From positions 2,294,001 to 2,358,000 of the forward strand of contig JAHWDD010000007.1 of the NCBI GenBank assembly GCA_023897205.1: DNA of 64,000 bases. Reading direction: 5' to 3'. Source of the stretch: Exophiala sp. HKRS030 (taxonomy: Eukaryota > Ascomycota > Eurotiomycetes > Chaetothyriales > Herpotrichiellaceae). Below, one piece after another: positions 1-10,607 of this stretch. Each line of letters starts with the position of its first letter. Within the stretch, counting starts at the first letter, position 1. A program made the position numbers and the translations under genes. A model generated the notes under the pieces. It saw only the letters and a program-made list of their open reading frames with translations. It was not told the DNA's origin and did not search any database.

Positions 1-1290
1 GAGAAAAAGAAGTTCACCGTCTGGGGACAGGTTCACGCCACCTTGTTCAACTCTTGGATCAATGTGTTACTGATCGCTTCTCCGATTGGAATCGCCGTGC
101 ACTATGCAGGCGTCAACGAAGTCGCCGTGTTCGTCATCAATTTCATCGCCATTATCCCCCTGGCCGCCATGCTGAGTTATGCAACCGAGGAGATCGCATT
201 GCGGACTGGTGAAGTCATAGGAGGCTTGCTCAACGCATCTTTCGGAAACGCCGTCGAGTTGATCGTGTCAATCATTGCCTTGGCAAAAGATCAAGTGTTG
301 ATTGTCCAAACTTCACTCATCGGCAGTATGTTGTCTAATCTCCTACTTGTGCTTGGAATGTGTTTTTTCTTTGGCGGAATCAATCGAGTCGAGCAGGCTT
401 TCAACATGACAGTTGCGCAAACAGCTTCTAGCTTGCTATTTCTGGCTGTCAGCAGCCTGATCATTCCGACGGCTTTTGAACAGTGGGCAAGAACAGGCGA
501 CAACAGCTCTACCGAAACTGCCACCACCGAGAACCCTAAACCAGGAGTTGCTAGTATCAGCAGGGGAACCGCAATCCTCCTCTTGATTGTCTATGGCTGT
601 TATCTTTTCTTCCAACTCAAAAGTCACGCAAAAATGTACAACGCACCTAGCGCCAAGAACCCTACACGACCGGTCAAAGCAAAATTCAAGAATGCCATGA
701 TTCCGGACAGATTGCGCTCAAAGGCGACTCGGGAGGGTGTAGAAGGCGATGATGAGTCTATCGAGAAAGAGGACGAGGCAGAAGAACCCCAGCTTTCCAT
801 CTGGGTCGCTGTGCTCACGTTGGCGCTTTCCACCGTCCTAGTCGCCTTGAATGCTGAGTATCTTGTTGACTCCATCAATGCCATCACCTGTGGCGGCGGC
901 ATCTCCAAGAACTTTGTCGGCTTGATTTTATTACCCATTGTTGGAAACGCAGCCGAGCACGCAACCGCCGTGACTGTGGCCGTCAAAGACAAAATGGATC
1001 TGGCTATTGGTGTAGCTGTTGGTTCGAGCATGCAGATTGCCTTGCTCATTCTACCGCTGGTTGTGGTACTTGGATGGATCATGGGCAAAGATGACATGAC
1101 TTTGTTTTTCGATGGATTTCAGATTGCAGTGTTATTCGTCGCAGTGCTTCTGGTCAACTATTTGATCCAGGATGGCAAGTCGCACTGGCTGGAAGGCATT
1201 CTGTTGATGATGTTGTACATCATCATAGCTGTTGCCGCTTGGTTCTACCCGACTGCCCCTGGTCTGAGCGACTGCCCGACGGAAGGATGA
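1..1290 (+). CDS. Vacuolar Ca2+/H+ exchanger, CAX/Vcx1 family (5' partial)
   Basis: The open frame runs from base 1 to the TGA at 1288-1290. The gene therefore begins upstream of the window and 429 residues of its 3' part are visible. It is a polytopic membrane protein of the cation/proton exchanger family. It shows the two pseudo-symmetric signature repeats: GNAVELIVSIIAL near residue 83 and GNAAEHATAVTVAV near residue 316. Each carries the acidic residue that binds Ca2+ in this family. An acidic cytosolic loop rich in Glu/Asp, around residues 240-262, separates the two halves, as in yeast Vcx1. The family exchanges cytosolic Ca2+ (sometimes Mn2+) for vacuolar protons. No intron is needed in the visible part. 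Identity is confident at family level; substrate and vacuolar location are inferred from the family. Confidence 0.93.
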   Translation, partial: EKKKFTVWGQVHATLFNSWINVLLIASPIGIAVHYAGVNEVAVFVINFIAIIPLAAMLSYATEEIALRTGEVIGGLLNASFGNAVELIVSIIALAKDQVLIVQTSLIGSMLSNLLLVLGMCFFFGGINRVEQAFNMTVAQTASSLLFLAVSSLIIPTAFEQWARTGDNSSTETATTENPKPGVASISRGTAILLLIVYGCYLFFQLKSHAKMYNAPSAKNPTRPVKAKFKNAMIPDRLRSKATREGVEGDDESIEKEDEAEEPQLSIWVAVLTLALSTVLVALNAEYLVDSINAITCGGGISKNFVGLILLPIVGNAAEHATAVTVAVKDKMDLAIGVAVGSSMQIALLILPLVVVLGWIMGKDDMTLFFDGFQIAVLFVAVLLVNYLIQDGKSHWLEGILLMMLYIIIAVAAWFYPTAPGLSDCPTEG

Positions 1291-2460
1291 AAAGTATAAA
1301 TTTTAATTCTGGAGTTTCAAAGGCGTAGTCTGGGATCATGGAAACAACTGACGGCGTGGCGCAGCGAAATAGCGCGGCGAACTTGTCTGAGGGTATTGGT
1401 TGAAGGGTCAACCTTCAAGGGCGTTCTTGATAGCCAATCGATATTACCCATTGCATTGTGCCGGCAACTACATAATTTTCTGCGAGAGTTTGTGTTTTGT
1501 CTGAGCCTGAACGCTGCGCACGCTCTCTAGATCCTGCATCCATGTCTATCCACCCTCGCGTTGCGAGGACGTGGTGATATTTCCTGTTCCATTGTGTGCT
1601 CGGCAGAAATGCGAGAAGGGCGCTATGGTCCACCCAACTGCTATGATGTCATCACGTGGCCACCTCCAGTGAGTAACAAGCAACATCTTTCTCCTCTTTC
1701 CATCCCCATTCCCCAGATTTGAAGTTGACAAAGGCGTAGATTCATGCACTCCTGGCTAGTTGATTTGAAGCTAGCAATGTTACTTGCCACATGGAATGTA
1801 CCTAAAGCATTAGTCTCCTCCTCTAGCTGATGCATCCTGATTCCTCATTCAAAGTCATGCAAACCCGCCTATCCTCAACCTACTCATACCCCGCACTCAA
1901 CCCACCACCGGGCCTTCCATTAACGGTAATCCGACATACTTCGTTCACGTCTCCATGTCTTTCCATAATCACAACCGCAATCCAACAACCAGGATCCTCA
2001 GCAAAGTCCCACCCTGAGAATCGTGTAGCGTATGACATTCCTTGGTGGCTTGTTTGTGTGACGCTATCCCAGTTCTTTCTACGGAAGATATACGCTTCGG
2101 GATAAAGCCGACCGGCCGGCATCTTCAAAAATGTGATGTGTGGCTATTGTCATATGTTTCTCCTCTTTGACCCCGGCTTCTTTCTCTTGTGTTCAGAATC
2201 ACGTTTGATAAAAGGCTTTCGATAATCTAGAAGCTCGACTCTGTGGTGAGATATCTATATTCTGGCGTACAGTCTGTCGATACTAGCAGCCAAATTCTCG
2301 CACACATTGAATACCTAGCGATCTGTACATCATACGTGTGAAAAGCCTGACGCTGCCATTAAAGGCGTCGAATAGAACCTCTGTTCGACATTCTATGACC
2401 CTGAGGCCATAGCTTACTATTCATCGAGGCATACTGCCCCTAGAGTACATTTCTACAAGC
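1291..2460. other. Intergenic, 1.17 kb
   Basis: This stretch lies between the exchanger and the dehydrogenase, both on the + strand. It holds only short overlapping frames with no recognisable protein features. It presumably contains the exchanger terminator and the dehydrogenase promoter. I see no repeat or RNA gene. Confidence 0.6.
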
Positions 2461-3844
2461 ATGGCAACGATGAACGCAGTCCGCTTCTATGGGCAGAAGG
2501 ATATCCGACTAGATCAGATACCCGTGCCCCAAATCCGACCAGGCTTCGTCAAAGTAGCACCTCAGTTTTGCGGAATCTGTGGATCAGACTTGCACGAGTA
2601 TCTCGGCGGTGCGAACCTGATCCCCTCAGAAGGAAACCCACATCCAATCACAAGTGAAACTCTTCCTCTCACACTGGGCCACGAGTTCAGCGCTATAGTC
2701 GAAGAAGTCGGCGACGGCGTCACACATGTCCAACCAGGTGACAAAGTCTGCATCCAACCCACGATTTGGGACGACGACTGCCGCGCCTGCAGAAGAGGCT
2801 TAGTCAACTGCTGCGACAAGAACGGTTTCGTCGGTCTCAGTGGCTACGGCGGCGGCTTGTCCGAGCACGCCACAGTTCCCGGCCACTGTATCAAGAAACT
2901 CCCCGACAATATCCCTCTCGAAGTCGGCGCCTTGATCGAACCACTCTCCGTCGGCTGGCACGCCGTGACCATCTCGCCGTACAAAGACGGGGATTCCACG
3001 CTCGTCCTCGGCGGCGGCCCAATCGGTCTCGCCGTCGTGCAAGCACTTGTCGGCAAAGGATGCAAAAACATCATCGTCAGTGAAACCAGCCGCAAACGAC
3101 GCGAATTCGCAAAACAATTCGGCGCGCATCATGTGCTGGACCCTATGAATTGCGATCTAGTGGCAGAGGTGGAGAAACTCACAGACGGCGAGGGTGTCGA
3201 TGTCGGGTACGATGCCGCCGGCGTGCAAGTCGCCGTCGACACGGCGTTCAAAGCGATCAAGGCCAGGGGCATGCTTGTCAATATCGCCATATGGGAGAAA
3301 CGTGCCTCTTTGAATATGAACGACATTGTCTTTCGGGAACGAGCTTATATGGGCGTGTAAGTACTCTACCAACCTCGTTTTATAGGGAGGAGACCACCCT
3401 TTTGATCTCTCCTTCTCTTTCCTCCCCCTTTGGCACAAGTCCAAGGCATTGAAAGACTTGACTCAGAGACGACTGACATTATTGATTTCCCAACAACAGC
3501 GCGACCTTTGCCCTTGGAGACTTCGAAGGCGTCATTGACGCTATATCCAGCGGTAAGAGATTATCCCCTCTTTGCATTTCGCACCAATCAAAAACTCAAT
3601 AAATCCAGCATCCTGCTCCTTTCCCACCTCCCCAATTTTCCCTTTGGCTTTCTCGAGAAACACGCCGGCCGGTCAATCTATGCACCGTTTACTGACTTCA
3701 ATTTCCACAGGCAAAATGAAACCCGAAGGCATGATCACCAAGAAAATCAAACTCAACGAGGTCGAAGAGGAAGGCTTCCGGGCGTTGATCGACGATAAGG
3801 AGAACCACGTCAAGATTCTGGTCGATGTTAGGGCTGGCATATGA
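2461..3844 (+). CDS. Zinc-dependent medium-chain dehydrogenase, (R,R)-butanediol/polyol dehydrogenase type
   Basis: Three exons, 2461-3356, 3500-3552 and 3711-3844, give 360 residues. Introns start GTAAGT and GTAAGA and end CAG; both junctions keep the frame. The N-terminal GroES-like domain carries the catalytic zinc ligands Cys40 (CGICGSD) and His74-Glu75 (LGHEF). A Cys-rich structural-zinc loop, DDCRACRRGLVNCC, follows near residues 103-116. The Rossmann motif LGGGPIGLAVVQAL binds NAD(P)H. The long insert between the catalytic Cys and His, and the overall length, fit yeast Bdh1/Bdh2-type enzymes that interconvert acetoin and 2,3-butanediol. Sorbitol or xylitol dehydrogenase activity is possible, and the substrate is not fixed by sequence. 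The next gene, an MFS transporter, is convergent. Confidence 0.92.
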
Positions 3845-4270
3845 GATCATCAGGAAGAAGAAATTCAAAGTCCTGAGCCTTGAAAACTGCGAGAGAGAAA
3901 AAGGAGAAGGAGAAAATCCAAGATCTTGGCCAGACGACTTGGTTTCAATTCTGATTCCTCAATCTACAGTACTGTTTTATTTGAATAGCATCTTCGGCTT
4001 TTTGAACGTGGAAGACTATAATTAAGTCATTGCATAATCACAACAAGAAGGGATGAGATGTCCAAAATATCTCCATGGTCTTGATCTCCTCACATACCGT
4101 AAAAGGAAATCTGTGACTCCGTGGAACGCCGCTCATGTAGACTGGAGGCAACTTATCCATGATCCCATAGCTATGCAATGCAGGGACGCTGTTCAGCTAA
4201 AGCCCTTCGATTCGCCAAGTCCTACGCCGACTTTCATAAACTGAATCAGTACGCAAAGAGCAAGAAAACT
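3845..4270. other. Convergent 3' intergenic region
   Basis: This is the 3' flank shared by the dehydrogenase (+) and the MFS transporter (-). Only short spurious frames are present, and nothing else is seen. Confidence 0.6.
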
Positions 4271-6116
4271 TCAACATTTTGACTCGATCGGACCTGATGT
4301 CGCCTCTTCCGCAGGTTCAGCCACGGCAGGCACATCTTTGCTGCCATCGTCACGGTCGCTTCCAAACCTCCACTTTGACCGCCTATTGTCTAGCTTGTGC
4401 TCAGAAGTGAGCTCCTTGTCGATATCGAAATGGTTGACGCAAAGCGTCAGTATCAACGCAACACCCGCCAGAGCGCACAAAAATCCGAACACGCCGTGGA
4501 AGCCGGCCACGTAGGCGGAGATTATCGTGGTGCGGTCCGAATTGTTGTCCATACCGCGAAGGACGAGGACGTAGGCTTCGCTCTCCATCGCGAGACTCTC
4601 AGGCAAACCCAGCTCGGCCAGTTTACGCTTCATGATGTTCTGGAAAATGGTACCGCCAATGCCTACGCCACAGGCCATGCCGAAATTGCGCATGAATGAG
4701 TATGTGGCGGCTGCTTTCGCTTCGTCTCCGGGTAGAGCTATCGCCTGTGATCCGATGGTCAATCCATTCAAGGTCAAGCCGTGTCCGACTCCGAGAACAA
4801 TGAGGATCGACACCCATGCACCTGTGCTTGTGCCTTTGTCCCATAGGATCATGAGTCCACTAGAGAGACTGACGAGGGCAAAGCCGGACCATATCGCCCA
4901 TCGGAACTTGGCCGTGCGTGTTATCAGGGCCCCGACGATGACCGCAGTGGGCATCAGAATAAGTACTGTTGGGAGAAGCGAGACGCCAGTCCGTGTTGGC
5001 GAGTCGAGTTTGACCGATTCGAAGAAAAAGGCTGTGTAGTAAAGAACTGCGTACAACTGATAAAGGTGTTAATGAGTGTTCGATTCTGCTCAGAGGCATG
5101 TGGTCTTTTGTGACCTACCAAGAATCCTTGGATGAAGGTTCCCACATAGATGATAATCGCAGATCGACAATGGAATATTGTGTGTCGCAAAAACGGTTCC
5201 ACGGCACGATAACGCTCCCACAGCAGTGTCAATGCTACACCCAAGGCCCCTAGGATCAATGGAACAAGTGTCGAGAAGCTTGACCAAGAGAATTGACTGC
5301 CGCCCCATGAGAGCCCAATCAAAAAGCTGGTCGTTGATGAGATGAACAGGAAGCCACCGACCCAATCAATTCGTGCCAGCATGCCCTGTATGGTAGCAGA
5401 TCTACCTTTGAGACGAATGAAAAGGGGAATGAGCACTAAGCTGGTCCCGCACATGGGAAACATCAGATAGAAGACCCAGCGCCATGTATTTGGTTTCGCC
5501 AGGATGCCACCAATGACGGGTCCCGTGCAGGTCCCCACAGCCCACGCGCCCTGAATGGTTCCTAGGTATTTGGGTCGAAACCGCAAGGGGATGATGTCGG
5601 TGAAGATGACCAAACTCAAGATGATGACGCCTCCACCTCCAACTCCCTGAATGCTACGCCCGGCAAGCATGACGGCTATGTTCTGAGCGGTGCAACACAG
5701 AATAGTCCCGATGGTGAAAATCATCACCGAGCCAAACAAGAGGTACTGGCGTCCAAATATTTCGCTAAGGGACTCTGTGAAGAGCATGGTGACAGCGCAC
5801 GCGAGAAGATAAGAGGTTCCGATCCAGAACCCCTGAGTGGCAGTTGCATCCAAGGCTTGGACTATAGTCTAGAATAGGTAAGTAAGCAAGACTGTGTGAT
5901 ATTGAATGTGAAGAAGTCCCTGAGGGACATGAAAAGTCCTACCGTGAGGGCAGTAACAATGATCGTGGCATCTAGGGACACAACCAGAGAAGCCAGGCAC
6001 AATGTCAACATGACGGCCCACTCTTGTCGCGAGGGTTTCCAGTCTCGCAACTCATCTGGCGGATCACTAGATCTCAGCTCAATTGTCATATCGCTGGTAT
6101 TCTGCTGGATCGCCAT
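4271..6116 (-). CDS. MFS drug:H+ antiporter, 14-TM DHA2 type
   Basis: Three exons on the minus strand, 6116-5943, 5868-5119 and 5056-4271, encode 569 residues. Splice sites are GTAGGA/CTAG and GTAGGT/CAG, all in phase 0. The first exon ends in the TM1 motif LDATIIVTAL, and exon 2 resumes in the conserved TIVQALDATATQGFWIG stretch. The antiporter motif C is seen as GTCTGPVIGGIL. Motif A-like SEIFGRQYL and QGVGGGGV follow the DHA2 pattern of fungal multidrug and mycotoxin efflux pumps. The C-terminal tail is hydrophilic, with acidic and Ser residues. The protein would sit in the plasma membrane and export small hydrophobic compounds; the actual substrate is unknown. It is convergent with the butanediol-type dehydrogenase and has no obvious biosynthetic neighbours. 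Confidence 0.92.
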
Positions 6117-7748
6117 ACTTTGTGGTCGGTACGAAGAAGGTGCTCTTCTAAGTATCCAGGCGAGTTATTAGGACACGTCCCACCATGTTGGTTCCCCGAT
6201 GCACTTGCATCATGGCTATATAGTTTGCGTTGGCAATGTCGCAATTGTACCTCAAGTGTTTGATTGTTCAAAGCATTCCCTTTCAGATCTTTACCTTATC
6301 CGTTACGGCAGCGGGTCAACGGCGTGCGATTGCCGGTAAGCCATACCTCTGGGCAGAAATGGAGTCATCACAAAATCGTCGCCGGCTCACGAGGGTCGTT
6401 GCAGGGAGCAATGGGAAGGTGGGACTTTGGTCTGCAGGTTGCAAACGGCGACTACAAGCCCTGCATGTCCTGGTACAAAAGCCGATGGCAAACAAAAGGG
6501 AGGCAAACATCCTGAATATACCTATTCCTGGCTGGAACGACACGTGAAGAAATGAAAGACACGAGTCCAGATCAGTTAGTCGCACCATACCTAATACGGA
6601 TCTATTACACGAGCTAACGGGGCCGGAGGTTCTGATCTAGGGCTGCATCTGAATTTAGTCAGCGGCTGAGTCCAGGGCCATCGACGAGCCGCAAAGTCGG
6701 TGTCTGGATCCCAAAGAACTTCCGAGCGTGCTTGGTAATTTTCATTGGTTGATCATTCCTTCGCTTATTCATGCACTTGTCACAGAGAAGAGAATCAAGC
6801 ATGGTTGTGAGTAAATTGACAGACCAGCACCGCCTTCTCATCAAAAGGCCAAGGCTGAGATTCGGTGCGGCAGAAACCCCTACTTCCCTGGCTATGTATC
6901 GAGGCTTCGTCGTCTCTCTTCGACCCCACTGCAAGGTAGTGAAAACAACCTCTTTAAGTATCATTGTCCGATCCTAACTGCTAACTACTCAACAGTGATT
7001 GAGCTTCAGTATCGGAGAGGCAGATCGCGCTTCAGAGTCATTGCGAGTTTTTGTCATTTCCTTGCTTCACGGCTATTAGTCTCCCATAGTTGCCTATTGG
7101 TTGAGAGCCGCCATGGGGACTTTGGACAAATCCCAAGTCGATTTAGATATGATCTATGATATTTCATAACAATAATCATATCGAAGCGACCCGAATACAT
7201 ACCTGATACTCAATCAGCCTAAAGGCTTTGTACTCATTTAAGATCAGCCCACAGGCGGCAAACCTCTGAAGACCCCACCCACCACGGCTCGCTGTCAGGT
7301 GCGACAATCAACTCGCAAACGGGATATCAGAGGAGTCTCATAAGGAGGGCTAAATATCGTCGGCAAATGCTTAAGGCATCCAAAAAATGCTCGGACCTGA
7401 GAAGATCTAGAGGTTACTTGCTCTTTTGCTGCTTGCCTCAGCATAGCCAGACCAAGGATCCGAACGAATGCTAGAACAGGTCAAGGGCAGGGACATTCAT
7501 AACCCAAAACGGCAAGTTGTAGTATGCGAAACTACTCTACTGAGCCCACCTCTTCCACTAGGCGAATCTTTACTTACGCCGTGTATTGTCAACCTTCTTT
7601 GTCACGATCGTCTTGAATACCCCTAGTCTGCACAAGTTTTATTACCAAAGCACCAAATGTCCTCCGGCAGGCTGAATGCTTTCATCAAAGCCTCCAGTCG
7701 ATTTCGAACCACCCATCAAGCAACTTCCATTCACATCACGAAGCGAAA
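6117..7748. other. Intergenic, 1.6 kb
   Basis: This is the upstream region of the minus-strand MFS gene plus non-coding DNA. Frames here are short, overlapping and without protein-like composition. No tRNA, repeat or transposon signature was found by eye. Confidence 0.5.
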
Positions 7749-8600
7749 ATGATTTCTCCGCAGCTCGTACCAAAAGTGCTTCAATCATGGGCCCCAAGCT
7801 TCACACTGGTGGCCTTCCTCGAATCGCTGGACTTGGATATATGCAAATCCTATAAAGATCTATACAATCTCGTAAGCCATCTCCTGCCACCAGTATCAAA
7901 TACCCAGCATGATTTCACTTGCAGCGTGACTCTTGCATTCCGGGTGCCCAATCATTGAACAACATCAGACACGAAATCCGACATGATCGCATGACTCTCT
8001 CAGCAGTTGATTCCCACAGCCATCCAACCTGTATATAATCAGGCGTCGATAATAGTCTTAAACTCCCGACCCACGGTCTCCTTTGTTGATATGAACTCAG
8101 CACCTTGCTTCGACTCTGCTTGGGCCCTGCATCAATTCACGACTTCTGAGCCAAGGAGGTATCAACCACTCAGTTCCTCAATATCTATCGCTCAGTACGA
8201 CTCATTCATCACTTCGCCACTACTTGGCATCGTCGAGCTTCCAATACACTCTGGGGAAAGGTCTGCAGACATGGGGTCGCCCATGGATCTTTCGCACAAG
8301 TCAAGCTCTCCCGTGTCCTCAGGGAGTCTGAGCGACCTTCAGTTATCACGACCCAGTAGCGCCAGTGGTGCGCCATTCGGAAGTCCACGTGTTCAGACAG
8401 TCACGGAACAGTCAACCGACTCCCTGATCACAACGCTGAGGGATCGATCCGATTCATTGACTCTGTGTTTGTTCGGCGGACTCGTCGAAGCTTCTGAAAG
8501 TATCTCTTCGCCTAAGAAGCAGGAGCTTACCTGGATCAAAGTCGAACCTGGTCAATCACCTAAGTCGTCAAATTCGAGCACCTCATCAAAAAAGGCATGA
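7749..8600 (+). CDS. Putative Ser-rich orphan protein (two-exon model)
   Basis: I do not recognise this protein. A frame of 197 residues ends at 8600, and its C-terminal half is strongly Ser/Pro/Thr-rich, for example SSSPVSSGSLSDLQLSRPSS. A two-exon model fits well. An ATG at 7749 lies in a good context (AAAATGA), and exon 1 is 7749-7871. The intron runs 7872-8006 (GTAAGC...CAGCAG), and exon 2 is 8007-8600. The junction keeps the frame and gives 238 residues. A simpler alternative starts at the internal ATG near 8091. Composition suggests an intrinsically disordered, possibly nuclear or phosphorylated protein; that is inference. No domain, signal peptide or membrane segment stands out. The gene sits alone in a 4.5 kb gap, so it could also be a chance open frame. 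Confidence 0.4.
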
Positions 8601-10607
8601 GTCTTCTCCGGCAGATCGATGTCACAGGTTCCTGGCCTTGAAGCACAAAAGGATGTCGCCCCTTGTTCCGGCACTGCTGCAGCATGCACTTTCATTCAGT
8701 CTCGTCTTCTAGGCTTTGGGGACCAAGAGTCCCAATGTCCGCGGGACATAAAGGCCAAGCATCGAGTATTTTGACCGCACTATGCATTTCATGGTTCCAG
8801 TATGTTATCGCAGCCTATAAGTCATTTGAGAAAAGTATTAGAGGAGAATCGTAGGCTAGACGGATCTCTCATCGAGAGAAGAGCAACTGAGTCTTAATTA
8901 GCAAAACACAAATAACTCAACTCCACAATCTTAGTGTGCGTGTCTTAAAAGGGTGAAATAATGTCTTCAAAAGGAGTTCTAAAGAATTCTCGTACGAAAA
9001 GGACGTTCCAGCGGAAATATCGAGATTAAATATGTGATCTCTGTACCGGATCTACGATCCAACTCGTTTAGATAGCTTTCACATAAGCCTGTCGCACCCC
9101 TTTGAGGTATAAATCACTTCGGTGTAGCCCCGACCAATTGTTGAGATGCATCCTTGCCGCCACAGGGAGGGTGTTACTTAAGTCCTGCCTTGTCCCTGTG
9201 GAGCACTTTGTCCAGGTGGCGGCCACGAGGATCAAAGCTAGTTGACCTTAACTACAGAGTACCTCTTTCGTAGGAGATCTTGCTAAGCGGATCCATTAAT
9301 TTGAGGCGGAATTACGGAATCGATTTCCAAATTTGGGTCTACATGTATAGATATCTATCAATGTCAGAACCAGAAATGACATGAAGATGATGTATCTACG
9401 CCTTGGTCAGATTTGGCGGGGTAAAGTAAACTAAGACATTCTTGCCAGCGAACCCCGCCGGAGACTTTACCTCGCGACATACTCGAATTGCGGGTATACG
9501 ATTATCTTGCTCTAATCGCTGGCTAAAGTACTAAACCCGGTCAACTTTGCAGTTGATGGTCACTTTACCGCCTTGATTGGCTATATAGGCTAACGCCGCG
9601 GCGGCGGAAGTGTTAGGTGCTTAGTAGTCCAATATGCCTGGGGAGAATATCTAGTCTAGCTTACTACCCTAGAACGGCGGGGTGTAGGACTTCAGTGGTG
9701 GCCATCATACGACAGGTATGATATGTCCGTTCATAGCTAGTACCTCGCAGGCTATTCACCGTGATTATGTGTCGACAATAACGTTTATTCCAAAATCGCA
9801 GGCGTGAACGCGTTTCGTCCATCAGCGACAAAGTCAGAATACCTTGTCCATGGTGTTCATCCTTTCCCCAGCGAGCCACGCCACACTGGCGGGTACACCT
9901 CGGGTCTTACTCCACGTTGTGCGTTCGCTGCCGAATGGGTAGGTCTGTTAGGCTTAACGCGCGAGGAATACTGAGCTAAGGAGAGGGCCCTACTGGCTAG
10001 TAGATAGTTCATGAATACTGGTGTAAGCCGTGCGCCGCCAGAATCAAGGTATCAACCTCAGTCGGGCTTTTCTCCGACGCATTTCCGATTTGTCCTCGTG
10101 TCAAAAGGAGAATCTGATGATTTCCGATATCCAACTGTGACAATACATCTCCATAGATGTGAGACCCAAAGTCTTGGTGAGAGCACGCACAAGGCCAAGA
10201 CAATTCCAAGTGCGTCTCAGAATCGGAGTAGACGGCAAAATTCAAACTGCCGTTCTTCCCACTCCCTACTAAAATTGCCGAGTCCGTAGTCAGCGTTGGT
10301 AGCGAAAAGCTCTCGGTGTAGCTTAAACTTGCTACTTCTGCGGCGTAAGGAGACCGAGGCTCAACGTCAACGCGGCCTCGCCTTTTATGTTTGGCCTTCG
10401 TCGTAACCCAGCACGCCTGTCAAAGAGATCCTCCTCCATAACGGTGCGGTAGTCCAGTACTTAGTGGCTGATGTTGAAGAGGTTCTTGGATGAAGATGTA
10501 TGATCGATGCATGACCCGAGATGGCGGCATTTGCGGGAACTATCAATGTTCCTCCAATGCTTTTAACGTGGATGATTTCCACTGCTACGGGGTCCTTCCA
10601 TTGAAAA
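8601..10607. other. Intergenic, 2.0 kb
   Basis: This region precedes the beta-glucosidase gene. Only short frames of under about 95 codons occur on either strand, and none resembles a protein. It may hold degraded mobile DNA, but I find no terminal repeats or transposase fragments to support that. Confidence 0.45.
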
